Shown: piece by piece, positions 60,001 to 62,789 of the stretch
Layout of the letters: each line of letters starts with the position of its first letter
Numbering within the stretch: the stretch's first letter is position 1
From: Chrysemys picta bellii
Taxonomy: Eukaryota > Chordata > Testudines > Emydidae
Direction: 5' to 3'
Assembly (NCBI RefSeq): GCF_011386835.1
Contig: NC_088796.1
Location: 31,513,011-31,577,010 of the forward strand
Length of the DNA stretch: 64,000 nucleotides
Made by a program: the position numbers and the translations under genes
Notes under the pieces: model-generated
Database searches by the model: none
Told to the model about the DNA's origin: nothing
The model's input: the letters and a program-made list of their open reading frames with translations, nothing else

Positions 60001-62789
60001 TCTGTAAAGGATCTGAAGAAAAATTGGACTTGTGCTGCGTTTTAGTTCTTTATGATTTATAAAGAAGATTGGCAGATTTTTGTTTGTTTGCTTTTGGGGG
60101 AGCGGTGTTTCCTGCTCATCTTTTAATTTAAGAATGTCAGGAATGTAAAGTCTGGTCTTATTTGCTTTGTTGGAAGCCCAGAGGGAGGTAAAAAATATGT
60201 TTATTGTGAGCTCTTAAAACTTTAAAACCTAAATTGAAAGGTATGGAATCTTTAACATAGACTTATTTCATTCAAAAATGTTCATTAGGCATTGAAGTTA
60301 AATAGGAGTTAGCAAAAACAAATAAAATACAAAGAATTTTATACAGCCTGACTTAAAATCCCATCACCTCTTAACAGCTCAATTTTTACTCTCCTGCTTC
60401 TCATGATGTCATCATTTACACAGGCTCCCTAGTCATCACAGAGTCTTTGAAAAAAGAAGAAAAAAAGGACACACACCCAATTTTTTCCCCTTTGTATGTC
60501 ACTTTTAACTTTCATGATAACTTATTACACTGCTAAAGGTGAGCAGATTACAAAGCGAATTCAAAACACTATTTATGAATTCTTTTGCTTTATGGCAAGC
60601 ATAGCTGAACTTTGTCAGTGCCTTACTGTGTAGTGAAATTGAATCAGAGAACAATTTTGGTTATTCATAACAGTCAGGATAGGAATTCTTTTATACTTTC
60701 CCCACTAACGTGAATAGCGAAGTCACCTTTCGAAATGTGTAAGGATAGGAACAGTGGCAATAATAAATACCTTTTGTCTAGTGTGCAGTGGCACAGTGAA
60801 TTGGATCATGTTAGGCTTAGCCTGCTACCTAATGCAATGTAACATAGCAGATAAAATAACTCAAATATATGACATGCTATTAGACCTGAAAGACGATAGC
60901 TCTTCTAAAGCAACTGCGGTGAGAATGTTTCAGTGCTGATGTCAAGTGGTTATTTAAATCAAAAATCTTTGAAACCAAACCAGTGCATATTTTAAGGGCT
61001 ATGAAACAAGTGAGCAGAACTATAGCATATTACTGGTGAAATAATTTCTTGAAACAAAATCCAGCTAAATTTTATGTTTGTTTGATACAGCAGTTGATAC
61101 ATTTTTAATTTCTGCTGAGTGCTCTCTATAGACGTTGGCATGAGTGTCTGAACTTAGAGATATTCTTCCTTTATTATCATGGCAGCGAAAGACTCATAGT
61201 GTTTCGGTGGTAGATTTTCAGTGGTACCTGGCATAATAGCTTCCTGTTTGACATAATTTTAAGTTTCATAAGTAATTGTTTAATATAGTATACTCACCAA
61301 GCAGTAACTGAAAAGTACATGTTAGACCATTTCTATGTTGAAGTAGAAATTTCTTGTTTATTACAAAAATTCCAACAAGGGATCCTACCTATTTTCATGT
61401 GCTTATTTGCCTCAATTGACTGTTCACTAATTCTTGACTATTTAGATTATAGACAACTTTGGCCTTAAATATGTGAATCTAGTAATAATCTTTCAGTGAT
61501 GAGCAAGGGTTTGCTAATAAAATGTGAACTATTGGAAAACCTAGAGAGCCTATTCTCTTTAATTAAAATTTAATTATGTTGATTTTTTTTGTTTCTATCC
61601 TTTTTGCTTTATGTGAATCTGCATACAGGGTTTATTTTGTAAGCTGGGGTGTAAATCTACAGCGCTCTTGCCTGCTGCTCATTAAGTCTCCATGTGGACC
61701 CTGCGTCCATGTACTAAAAGTTCCATAGTTGAAACAGCAACAGATCAAAGCACACTACAGAACTTTTACTATGTGGCAGCAGCATCCACATGGCCACTAA
61801 GTGAGCAACAGGCTAGAGCGTTGTAGATTCATACCCCAGCTTGCCATGCATTGAATCGCCATATGGACAAGACCTATAATTCTTGCTCAGCTTTGATATG
61901 GTAAATTGGTTTCTGTTTTGTTAAATAACTGTAACTGAACCATTATGAATGAATGGTTTCATAAAAGATGGAGGTGTCAGTCACAGCTCCATAGTTAAGG
62001 ATGAATTGAATTTTGCACTTAAAGCGGGGGGAAATGCAGCGTTATCTTCTTCAAATTCACAGCAGTTACTCTATGAATACAGAATGAATTTTCTGAGGAT
62101 TTACAAGTAAATCTTTAGTTTAGAAATTAAAGTTAAAGTAGGTGTGTTTAAGAAATTTAGCACCCACTGTCAGACCTTTTCATTTGTCCCAAATGATCTC
62201 AGTAACAGAATAACAGACGTTGACCGAGAAATTTTCAGTTCCGAAGAATAAAAGTGAAGAATTACTATTAATCATGCAGGGAAAAAGTATTCAATGTAGC
62301 CTGTGCAGAAGATTTCAGTGGGTTTTAATTATATGGGAAGTTTTTAAGAGTCTGATAGAGCAGAGTTAAGGTTATTTGGGTGCTCTCGCTGTGAATTTTC
62401 ATACTATAATATGTTTGGATTTCTTTTAAATGTAACCAGAACTGTGAATATCCTGAGTTTATAACACTAGTTTTGGGATAATTACAACATCCCTGTAATG
62501 CAATTTGCCCTAAATTACTGATATGTACTCTCAACATTTTATTTTAATATAGTTTTTTGTCCAGGAAAAATAATAGCATTAAATGGGAATTAATATGCAT
62601 GGTTTATATTTATATTTTAGGTGGTACATGGAAAAATTAATACTTACAAATTGGAATAAAAACACAATTAACATTTTGTTGTTGTTTTCTCTTTAGCCCA
62701 CAGTATGTGAACGGGAGCTGTGTGTTTTTGCTTTCCAAACTCTAGGAGTAATGAATGAAGCTGCAGATGAAATTGCCACTGGGGCTCAG
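4222..62789 (+). CDS. PARP8: PARP8 (partial gene, 13 internal exons): mono-ADP-ribosyltransferase
   Basis: Exons 4222-4259, 5987-6076, 8376-8446, 11611-11688, 23681-23775, 28930-28990, 34440-34530, 38255-38321, 40393-40518, 43306-43870, 45991-46044, 46148-46243 and 62697-62789 join in one open frame; every intron is GT-AG and all phases fit. The product closely resembles vertebrate PARP8 as I remember it, in segments such as DEDVLVTTESIPVIFHRIAT, EEDSEGDNDSEEFYYGGQ and FQTLGVMNEAADEIATGAQ. PARP8 transfers single ADP-ribose units from NAD+ and is related to PARP6. Here only the region before the catalytic domain is present (about 508 codons of a protein of roughly 850). Visible parts are an acidic N-terminal stretch, a basic Ser-rich repeat region encoded by the largest exon, and a Cys-containing segment (CVVCDEP, VCERELCVF). 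No stop or frameshift interrupts the joined exons, so the gene looks functional. PARP6 is less likely because the repeat region matches PARP8. Confidence 0.95.
4260..5986 (+). other. PARP8 intron (1.7 kb)
   Basis: AT-rich sequence with two diverged stretches carrying the recurrent motif around AAGTCAATGGGACT (about 4565-4690 and 5662-5765). Nothing else is recognised. Confidence 0.75.
5987..6076 (+). CDS. PARP8: PARP8 exon (90 bp)
   Basis: The acceptor is TTTTATAG and the donor GTAATA. The first two bases complete the Asp codon begun in the previous exon. It encodes NTYVSSSDNDEDVLVTTESI and continues with PVIFHRIAT, an acidic then hydrophobic segment typical of PARP8. It leaves in phase 1. 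Confidence 0.95.
7660..8038. mobile_element. Harbinger-like nonautonomous element, same family as 49895-50345
   Basis: It shares ordered blocks with 49895-50345: TATAAATAGCAG-GTAGAC, ACATGGCTCTCTAC (ACACGGCTCTCTAC in the other copy), AGAGCCTTTCACTG and GTGGACA. Both have long open frames whose translations align weakly, which reflects shared repeat sequence rather than a gene. Ends and target duplication are not clear. Confidence 0.55.
8135..8285 (+). repeat. L2-like LINE 3' end
   Basis: The sequence TAGATTGTAAGCTCTTTGGA, then GCAGGGACTGTCTTTTTG, then TACAACACCTAGTACAGTGG and a terminal CTA-type trinucleotide tract is the pattern of L2-type tails common in reptiles. Confidence 0.65.
8376..8446 (+). 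CDS. PARP8: PARP8 exon (71 bp)
   Basis: The acceptor follows a T-rich tract (AG at 8374-8375) and the donor is GTATGG. The split Glu codon is completed, then the exon reads LRKTSDVNCCLSIKSKLQ and ends RENGE, in phase 0. The CC pair and the KSKLQ motif match PARP8. Confidence 0.94.
10478..11413. mobile_element. hAT-type element (936 bp) with internal minisatellite
   Basis: The inverted termini are TAGGACCCTACCAAAGTCAT and TAGGGCCCAACCAAATTCAT. The flanks CTTATAGG (10470-10477) and CCTATAGG (11414-11421) match at 7 of 8 positions, as expected for an aged hAT duplication. The middle contains a 48-bp tandem array and pieces of other repeats, so this is a composite copy without transposase coding. 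Confidence 0.8.
10678..10869. repeat. 48-bp minisatellite, four units
   Basis: The word GCGGGGAGAG starts at 10678, 10726, 10774 and 10822, exactly 48 bp apart, with GCCCC and ACCTGCC-type words at fixed offsets. Because 48 is divisible by three, several frames stay open on both strands and give 16-residue protein repeats (xAGRGAPPxR); I regard these as non-coding. Confidence 0.88.
11611..11688 (+). CDS. PARP8: PARP8 exon (78 bp), acidic
   Basis: The exon is 26 whole codons with acceptor AAATAAG and donor GTAAGG, phase 0 at both ends, so skipping it would keep the frame. It begins DSRHNSAI and continues with EEDSEGDNDSEEFYYGGQ, the conserved acidic tract of PARP8. Confidence 0.95.
12666..12959. 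mobile_element. Harbinger-like MITE
   Basis: The left end GGCATGGTCTACACTACTG and the inverted right end GGGCATGTTTTCACTATGG are related to the termini of the element at 14802. The interior contains ACGTAGCTAGATCTACTTAC and other short palindromes. No clear target duplication remains. Confidence 0.6.
14109..14370. mobile_element. Harbinger-like MITE (262 bp)
   Basis: The ends are GGCTATGCCTATACTAC and, inverted, GGGCATGTCTACACGTAC. They are flanked by ATA at 14106-14108 and 14371-14373, a possible 3-bp target duplication. The open frames inside it are incidental. Confidence 0.65.
15176..15420 (+). repeat. Tandemly duplicated leader of Harbinger element
   Basis: Two related blocks (about 15228-15300 and 15329-15401) share GGCAGACGTGG, CACAGCAGCAGC, TTGCCTTTTGG and a terminal ATTA/ATTACG, with a spacing near 101 bp. 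Just before them, a 15-base copy of the transposase start region (ATGGAGCCCGCTCAG) occurs at 15180-15194, identical to 15876-15890. It opens a 36-codon upstream frame ending at 15290. Confidence 0.7.
15876..17178 (+). pseudogene. Harbinger DDE transposase (HARBI1-like), interrupted
   Basis: The transposase would cut and rejoin element ends. The frame from 15876 runs about 142 codons (acidic tract DESDEEIDMDIDL, then FRMRKGTFMELCDLLSPAL) and stops at TGA 16302-16304, inside a conserved block. The homologous reading continues without the stop codon for about 20 codons, then shifts frame near 16363-16375, and is open to 17178. The second part holds the acidic triad context of DDE_Tnp_4 proteins: GVIDGTHIPI, ILGDPAYPL and VECAFGRLKASW. 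The defects are therefore one stop and one frameshift. A polyadenylation signal AATAAA follows at 17298-17303. The start ATG is chosen because it opens the homologous frame and follows a leader. Confidence 0.88.
17298..17337. terminator. Convergent polyadenylation signals of the two Harbinger genes
   Basis: AATAAA on + at 17298-17303 serves the transposase, and AATAAA on - (TTTATT at 17332-17337) serves the Myb-like gene. The signals are about 30 bp apart and point toward each other, so the mature transcripts would be expected to overlap at their 3' ends. Confidence 0.7.
17430..19440 (-). pseudogene. Myb/SANT-like partner protein of Harbinger element, two exons, interrupted
   Basis: Harbinger elements encode a trihelix/Myb-like protein that binds element ends and helps the transposase. 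Exon 1 (18855-19440) starts MTTQSSSAQVTVMESQ and has the domain signature RKRAPSWTEWEVRDLLAIWG and CRVKIKELR. An in-frame TAA at 19192-19194 interrupts it right after KELR; the same frame then continues (AYHKAREANGR, then an acidic stretch EDEDEDNVDSS) to a donor GTGAGT at 18854. Exon 2 (17430-17924) follows an acceptor CCACCAG and encodes SPSQRLVKIRRRKRR, a coiled-coil-like Arg/Glu/Gln-rich tail and LAFNKR at its end. Exon 2 carries at least one frameshift and further stops. The intron and both exons fit the turtle family as I remember it. Confidence 0.82.
18374..18760 (+). other. Unassigned open frame inside the Myb-gene intron
   Basis: This 128-codon frame on + begins at a GTG codon and ends VNRLFQ. 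It contains ITLLRITKSDKEWMLSACQQ and ALPRNLLQRLWEYMKESF. It is antisense to the intron of the Myb-like gene and has no match to a family I recognise. It lacks an initial ATG, so it could be an exon with an acceptor near 18385, a decayed gene, or chance. Codon composition looks protein-like but I cannot measure it. Confidence 0.35.
19985..20168 (-). mobile_element. tRNA-derived SINE with CR1-like tail
   Basis: Read on the minus strand it begins GGGGGGAGGGATAGCTCAGT, then GGTTTGCGCATTGG and GGTTATGAGTTCAATCC, corresponding to the A-box and B-box of a tRNA-derived (Lys-type) promoter. It continues into GACCTTTCAAGGTCCC and TTCCAGTTCTAGGAG, the CR1-like tail. This architecture is that of the tortoise polIII SINE family (Cry I). 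It is not a functional tRNA gene: the cloverleaf is not conserved. Confidence 0.85.
20551..20907. mobile_element. hAT-type element with a second element nested inside
   Basis: The ends are CAGGGGTTCTCAACATT and, inverted, CAGAGTTCTCAACCAGT. Flanking octamers (GTTTAAGT and GAGTACAT) no longer match. Within it, 20656-20839 begins CAGGGCCAGCAT and ends ATGCCAGCCCTG, itself the terminal pattern of another hAT MITE. Confidence 0.7.
21788..22241. mobile_element. hAT-type element (454 bp)
   Basis: The inverted ends are CAGGGGTGGCCAACTTG and CAGGGGTGGTCAACCTG. The flanks ATCTGTAG (21780-21787) and ATCTATAG (22242-22249) agree at 7 of 8 positions. Subterminal GAGCC/GGCTC words (GAGCCGCATGTGGCTC) are also present. 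It has no transposase. Confidence 0.87.
22860..23090 (-). repeat. L2-like LINE 3' region, minus strand
   Basis: A TAGTAGTAC-type trinucleotide tract is followed by the complement of the pattern seen at 8135-8285 (TGTGCTAAACACTCTACAAA) and AGTTTACAATCTAAGC. The strand is inferred from the position of the trinucleotide tract. Confidence 0.55.
23681..23775 (+). CDS. PARP8: PARP8 exon (95 bp)
   Basis: The acceptor is TTATCTGCAG and the donor GTACAT. It encodes VNYDGELHKHPQLEAD followed by LTAVREIYGPNAVSL and leaves in phase 2 with AG of a split Arg codon. The segment matches PARP8 with few substitutions. Confidence 0.95.
23958..24541. mobile_element. hAT-family element related to 40863-41417
   Basis: The left part CTAAGGCTACGATTT and the words AGTCATGGACAGGTCACG and GGCAATAAAC recur in the element at 40863. 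Its GC-rich interior contains GGCTGGTGTGGCTGG-type repeats (about 24255-24440). The right end is not defined. Confidence 0.6.
25675..25964. mobile_element. Fold-back MITE (290 bp), Harbinger-like ends
   Basis: The left end GGGCATGTCTACACAGCTG and the inverted right end GGGGATGTCTATACAGCAAC pair, and internal arms (AAAAATAGCAGTGTGGC against GCCACACTGCTATTTTT) also pair. A convincing target duplication is not visible. Confidence 0.75.
26705..26802 (+). mobile_element. Target-primed retroposed insertion with inverted 5' part
   Basis: The 12-bp direct repeat ATCTTAAATGTA at 26693-26704 and 26803-26814 flanks 98 bp. The last 72 bp are sense and end GGCTGCTACTCTGAAACCT, the family 3' end. The first 26 bp (26705-26730) are the complement of 26739-26764, making a hairpin. 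This is the structure left by twin priming. Confidence 0.85.
28930..28990 (+). CDS. PARP8: PARP8 exon (61 bp)
   Basis: The acceptor is TCCTTTCAG and the donor GTAAGT, a consensus match. The first base completes the Arg codon; the exon then encodes EYGAIDDVDIDLHIDVSFLD, a strongly acidic, highly conserved PARP8 segment, and ends in phase 0. Confidence 0.95.
29240..29300 (+). repeat. CR1-like 3' tail fragment
   Basis: The words GATCACAATGGTCCCTTCTG and GGAACATATGAATTTATGAA match the 3' end of CR1 elements in reptiles. Confidence 0.6.
29501..29683 (+). repeat. Left inverted terminal repeat of DIRS element
   Basis: It begins GTTCTTCGAGTGCGATCC and contains GGGTACTCCACTTCAGG. It is imperfectly complementary to 33740-33922. 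Confidence 0.8.
29878..30660 (+). pseudogene. DIRS gag-like region, broken
   Basis: This is a polar, basic region (SNRPRRRAQTSPQKAPQ near 30145) followed by MDKVLHSMKDSRAILLTLG near 30559. It lies in the gag position between the left terminal repeat and the reverse transcriptase. The frames are interrupted. The assignment rests mostly on position; gag sequences are poorly conserved. Confidence 0.45.
30860..32218 (+). pseudogene. DIRS reverse transcriptase/RNase H, with internal deletion
   Basis: The reverse-transcriptase signature LDLRNLNKFI and GDWFSALDLQD (motif A) is at 31163-31282. It is followed directly by FLLKGPTQQEAQ and INKRKSILVPVQQLDFIGA, which in DIRS elements come after the catalytic YxDD box. 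The part between motif A and that box is therefore missing, with the junction at about 31282. Further on, the RNase H-like part (DISLIVWDS near 31775 and IDLFASPTNRKC near 32155) is split by frameshifts. It cannot encode an active enzyme. Confidence 0.8.
32521..33587 (+). pseudogene. DIRS tyrosine recombinase, broken
   Basis: An N-terminal helical part (TYLQKWKRFSSWCQEKH, near 32590) and a core (WDLNLILKCL, then LVAITSTRWVSEIGAL near 32955) match DIRS recombinases. The Arg in the TSTRWVSE context is the first active-site Arg. Downstream, HSTRSSIAFL and RAATWAS match the H-x-x-R region, but there the frame is shifted after a stop near 33333. At the position where these proteins carry the nucleophilic Tyr, this copy has Cys (TGT at 33465-33467). 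Confidence 0.8.
33581..33695 (+). repeat. DIRS internal complementary region
   Basis: It contains GATTACTCACC and GTACAGTAACTGAG, complementary to CTCAGTTACTGCACAAGGTG at about 33924-33943, and ends with a copy of the left-terminus-like sequence TTCGAGATATGTG. Confidence 0.7.
33740..33955 (-). repeat. Right inverted terminal repeat of DIRS element, with extension
   Basis: It pairs with 29501-29683; 33923-33955 is the extension beyond the pairing. It contains CACCTGAAGTGGAGCACCCA near 33881, the same words as in the internal region. Confidence 0.75.
34440..34530 (+). CDS. PARP8: PARP8 exon (91 bp)
   Basis: AG at 34438-34439 precedes the exon and GTTAGT follows it. It encodes EEIAVAWDVIRTEPIIVRL followed by HCSLTQYLNGP and leaves in phase 1. 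I remember Glu in mammals where this copy has Asp in AWDV, a conservative change. Confidence 0.95.
34531..38254 (+). other. PARP8 intron (3.7 kb)
   Basis: After a Harbinger-like fragment (34734-34975), the stretch 35000-38254 is AT-rich with short AAGTCAATG-type motifs near 35430-35510 and 37670-37790 and no other recognised element. Confidence 0.7.
34734..34975. mobile_element. Harbinger-like fragment
   Basis: TAAGGGCATGTCTACACTGC at its left resembles the Harbinger terminus preceded by a TWA-type target site. The remaining arm has degenerate pairing and the right end is undefined. Confidence 0.5.
38255..38321 (+). CDS. PARP8: PARP8 exon (67 bp)
   Basis: The acceptor is TTTTCTGCAG and the donor GTAAGT. 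It completes a split Val codon and encodes PTVDVFQISTKERFGLGHQL, then K and two bases of the next Lys codon (phase 2). Confidence 0.95.
38605..39040. repeat. CR1-like fragment split by an hAT insertion
   Basis: ACTGGAAGGGATCTCGGAAG and GTCATCTAGTG on the left, and TAGTCCCCTGCACTCATGGC with AGGACTAAGTACTATCTAGA on the right, are consecutive parts of the same CR1-type tail as in the SINE at 19985. The hAT MITE at 38650-38981 lies between them. Confidence 0.75.
38650..38981. mobile_element. Palindromic hAT MITE (332 bp) nested in CR1
   Basis: The ends are CAGTGGTTCTCAAAGCC and the inverted counterpart GAGAACCACTG. The perfect 8-bp duplication ATCTAGTG lies at 38642-38649 and 38982-38989. The arms are nearly complementary throughout (GCCGCTTGTTCAGGGAAAGC against GCTTTCCCTGAACAAGCGGC), so both strands translate into similar-looking frames that are not genes. 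Confidence 0.95.
39055..39165 (+). repeat. L2-like LINE 3' end
   Basis: GATTTTAAGCTCTATGAGGC and AATGCCTAGCACAATGGGGC follow the L2-type tail pattern also seen at 8135. Confidence 0.6.
39363..39647. mobile_element. Harbinger-type MITE (285 bp)
   Basis: The ends are GAGTACGTCTACACAGC and, inverted, GGATACATCTACACAGC. The 3-bp direct repeat TAA is at 39360-39362 and 39648-39650. Internal arms (GGTCAATTGACTTAG, GTCAGTTGACCTGG) support a fold-back structure. It is probably mobilised in trans by an element such as that at 14802. Confidence 0.85.
40393..40518 (+). CDS. PARP8: PARP8 exon (126 bp)
   Basis: The acceptor is CCTCCTTTACAG and the donor GTAATA. It encodes IMQTFVTQQWKNSKEKSNCT and continues with a Lys-rich stretch ending KVKSPLHIFSTLR, leaving in phase 2. 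The Lys/Ser-rich part leads into the repeat region of the next exon. Confidence 0.95.
40863..41417. mobile_element. hAT-family element (555 bp) with a microsatellite
   Basis: The ends are TAAGGCTA on both sides (inverted). The flanks GCCATAGT (40855-40862) and GCCATATT (41418-41425) match at 7 of 8 positions. It contains GTCACGGACATGTCAG and AATTCACGG blocks shared with 23958-24541. Confidence 0.78.
41123..41189. repeat. (CA)n microsatellite
   Basis: About 33 uninterrupted CA units, inside the hAT-family element. Confidence 0.98.
41519..41617. repeat. Short fold-back element
   Basis: GGCCTGATTTTCAGAGGTGC on the left is complementary to GCACCTCTGAAAATCAG on the right, allowing a hairpin with a loop of about 40 bp. 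Confidence 0.8.
42049..42091. repeat. (CA)n(CT)n simple repeat
   Basis: Six to seven CA units are followed by about 15 CT units. Confidence 0.95.
42722..42749. repeat. Poly-T tract
   Basis: A run of 28 T residues; it may be the tail of an old retroposed copy on the minus strand. Confidence 0.8.
42978..43071. repeat. Short fold-back element (about 94 bp)
   Basis: GGCCATGATTTTCAAAAATA and ATGCCTAA on the left pair with TTAGGCACCTATTTTTT and AAATCATGGCC on the right. Confidence 0.82.
43306..43870 (+). CDS. PARP8: PARP8 large exon (565 bp) with six 22-residue repeats
   Basis: The exon begins after TTTTTAAG and encodes SPSYPPPGCGK, a basic linker, then six in-register repeats (43379-43774) of exactly 22 residues with the core K-x-H-K-L-L-x-R-S-x-S-S, and finally GRRLSLTSGLIGILTPSSSS. 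It ends in phase 0. The donor read here is GTGCGT at 43871, weaker than consensus but giving the expected junction to PNYGAKC in the next exon. The frame stays open past it to a stop at 43988-43990, so intron retention would add about 39 codons and truncate the protein before its catalytic part. Confidence 0.94.
43379..43774 (+). repeat. PARP8: Six tandem 66-bp coding units in PARP8
   Basis: Starting at the Lys codon at 43379, six blocks of 66 bp follow without gaps. Their first 13 residues read KTHKLLRRTCSST, KSHRTFGRSLSSD, KSHKLLNRSCSAA, KPQKLLSRSCSGD, KPHKLLSRSYSSN and KNHKLLSKSYSSA. The nucleotide sequences have diverged while the protein core is kept, which suggests an old duplication under selection. 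Each unit offers a basic-Ser-x-Ser or basic-Thr-x-Ser site. Confidence 0.93.
43871..45990 (+). other. PARP8 intron (2.1 kb)
   Basis: A MIR-like SINE lies at about 44645-44785. A minus-strand open frame at 44146-44475 has no family resemblance. The remainder shows nothing assignable. Confidence 0.7.
44645..44785 (+). repeat. MIR-like SINE
   Basis: GACCTGGGTTCTAGTC, CTCAGTTTCCCCACCT and AATGGTGCTATGTAAG follow the order of MIR/CORE-SINE blocks. Confidence 0.65.
45991..46044 (+). CDS. PARP8: PARP8 exon (54 bp)
   Basis: The exon is 18 whole codons after TTTTTTCTTACAG, with donor GTAGGA. It encodes PNYGAKCIPIRDNGFLVQ. The human protein as I recall it reads PNGAKCIP, so this copy has an extra Tyr. 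It is phase 0 on both sides. Confidence 0.94.
46148..46243 (+). CDS. PARP8: PARP8 exon (96 bp)
   Basis: It lies only 103 bp after the previous exon, the shortest intron in the window. The acceptor is TTGTTCTCAG and the donor GTAAGC. It encodes TIEFAEQRIPVLNEYCVVCD followed by EPHVFQNGPMLR, 32 whole codons. The C-x-x-C pair in YCVVCD could bind metal or be a redox pair; this is not proven by the sequence. Confidence 0.95.
47100..48130 (+). pseudogene. Gypsy integrase, many stops
   Basis: The zinc-binding region survives in part (CAPCLEC). The catalytic domain shows ATDLIGPL (first Asp), LTDPVTHF (second Asp) and TDGLVECFNR (Glu). The C-terminal GPY-type module is visible as FARWQGPYQV near 47990, followed by HTNLLKLWQ. 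In-frame stops occur at several sites, for example immediately after VLPL at 47403 and after AREDW at 47784. It cannot encode an active enzyme. Confidence 0.85.
48180..48501 (+). pseudogene. Gypsy reverse transcriptase, N-terminal remnant
   Basis: The remnant reads PKLTIEQH, PGRTIEIHYH, KPYWIPEAKREEI, LELGVIEESHSQWSSPI and ends RFCNDFRKIK before a stop at 48499-48501. It contains the first conserved RT blocks but not the catalytic YxDD box. A stop interrupts it upstream near 48256. It is truncated a few tens of bases before the pogo-like MITE. Confidence 0.85.
48572..48889. mobile_element. pogo/Tigger-like MITE
   Basis: CAGTAAAACCTCTATTTTAT on the left corresponds to AAGTAGAACCTTGATTTTAT read from the right. 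The target is TA (48570-48571 and about 48890-48891). Subterminal GAGTTCCTAAAATC and GTTCATAAAAT words recur. Confidence 0.75.
48905..49005 (-). repeat. CR1-like fragment
   Basis: AGGCTGGAAGGGACCATTAG and ATATCTAGTCTGACCTCC are the complement of the CR1 tail; AGAATTCCATTCAGTTACTC belongs to the same family. Confidence 0.75.
49895..50345. mobile_element. Harbinger-like nonautonomous element, second copy
   Basis: It shares ordered blocks with 7660-8038, including GTATAAATAGCAGCGTAGAC, ACGGCTCTCTAC and GAGCCTTTCACTG. TAGACCCC/TGTAGCC-type ends are not certain. The long frames on both strands are repeat-derived. Confidence 0.55.
51525..51800. repeat. Unnamed interspersed repeat with AATCATGAGATTT words
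   Basis: GCATGAGATTGGC and AATCATGAGATTTAC near 51548-51575, then CTTCAGGAGCTGGAGC, resemble a repeat recognised again at 59265-59490 in the other orientation (GTCTCATGATTTTC). Confidence 0.45.
56490..56625 (+). repeat. MIR-like SINE
   Basis: TTTTACAGAGGCACAG, TTGAAGTGACTTGCCCAAG and GTGGCAGAGCCAGGAG are MIR core blocks. Confidence 0.7.
56640..56935. repeat. CR1-like fragment
   Basis: GGAACATAGGAATTGCCAGA, CAGATCAGACTCCAGGTCCA and TTGAATGTCCCCTTGTCC match reptile and bird CR1-type internal sequence as I remember it. Confidence 0.6.
58668..58839. mobile_element. hAT-type MITE (172 bp)
   Basis: CAGAGGTTCTCAAACTG and the inverted right end CAGTGGTTCTCAAAC form the termini. The flanks GTCTAGGC (58660-58667) and GTCTAGAC (58840-58847) agree at 7 of 8 positions. 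It is of the same subfamily as 578-797. Confidence 0.88.
59030..59200 (-). repeat. L2-like LINE 3' region
   Basis: TGCCAGGCACTGTACAAAAA and CCAGTCATGGACCAGGACC are complements of the L2-type tail blocks; GCTCCTGCCCGGAG belongs to the same pattern. Confidence 0.6.
61641..61842. mobile_element. Fold-back DNA repeat
   Basis: AAGCTGGGGTGTAAATCTAC and AGCGCTCT pair with AGAGCGTTGTAGATTC and ATACCCCAGCTT; CTGCTGCTCATTAAG pairs with CTAAGTGAGCAACAG. The superfamily is uncertain. Confidence 0.7.
62697..62789 (+). CDS. PARP8: PARP8 exon (93 bp), last in window
   Basis: The acceptor is TTGTTTTCTCTTTAG and the donor GTACAG. It encodes PTVCERELCVFAFQTLGVMN followed by EAADEIATGAQ, 31 whole codons continuing in frame from the 46148-46243 exon across a 16.5-kb intron. 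The catalytic domain follows in exons beyond the window. Confidence 0.95.

Larger units (their letters stand above)
46244..62696 (+). other. PARP8 intron (16.5 kb), largest in window
   Basis: It holds a Ty3/Gypsy pol relic, a pogo-like MITE, CR1, Harbinger-like, MIR, L2-like and hAT pieces. The longest stretches with nothing recognised are 51800-53590, 53680-56480, 56940-58660 and 59490-61630. No PARP8 exon is missing across it, since the flanking exons are adjacent in the protein. Confidence 0.75.
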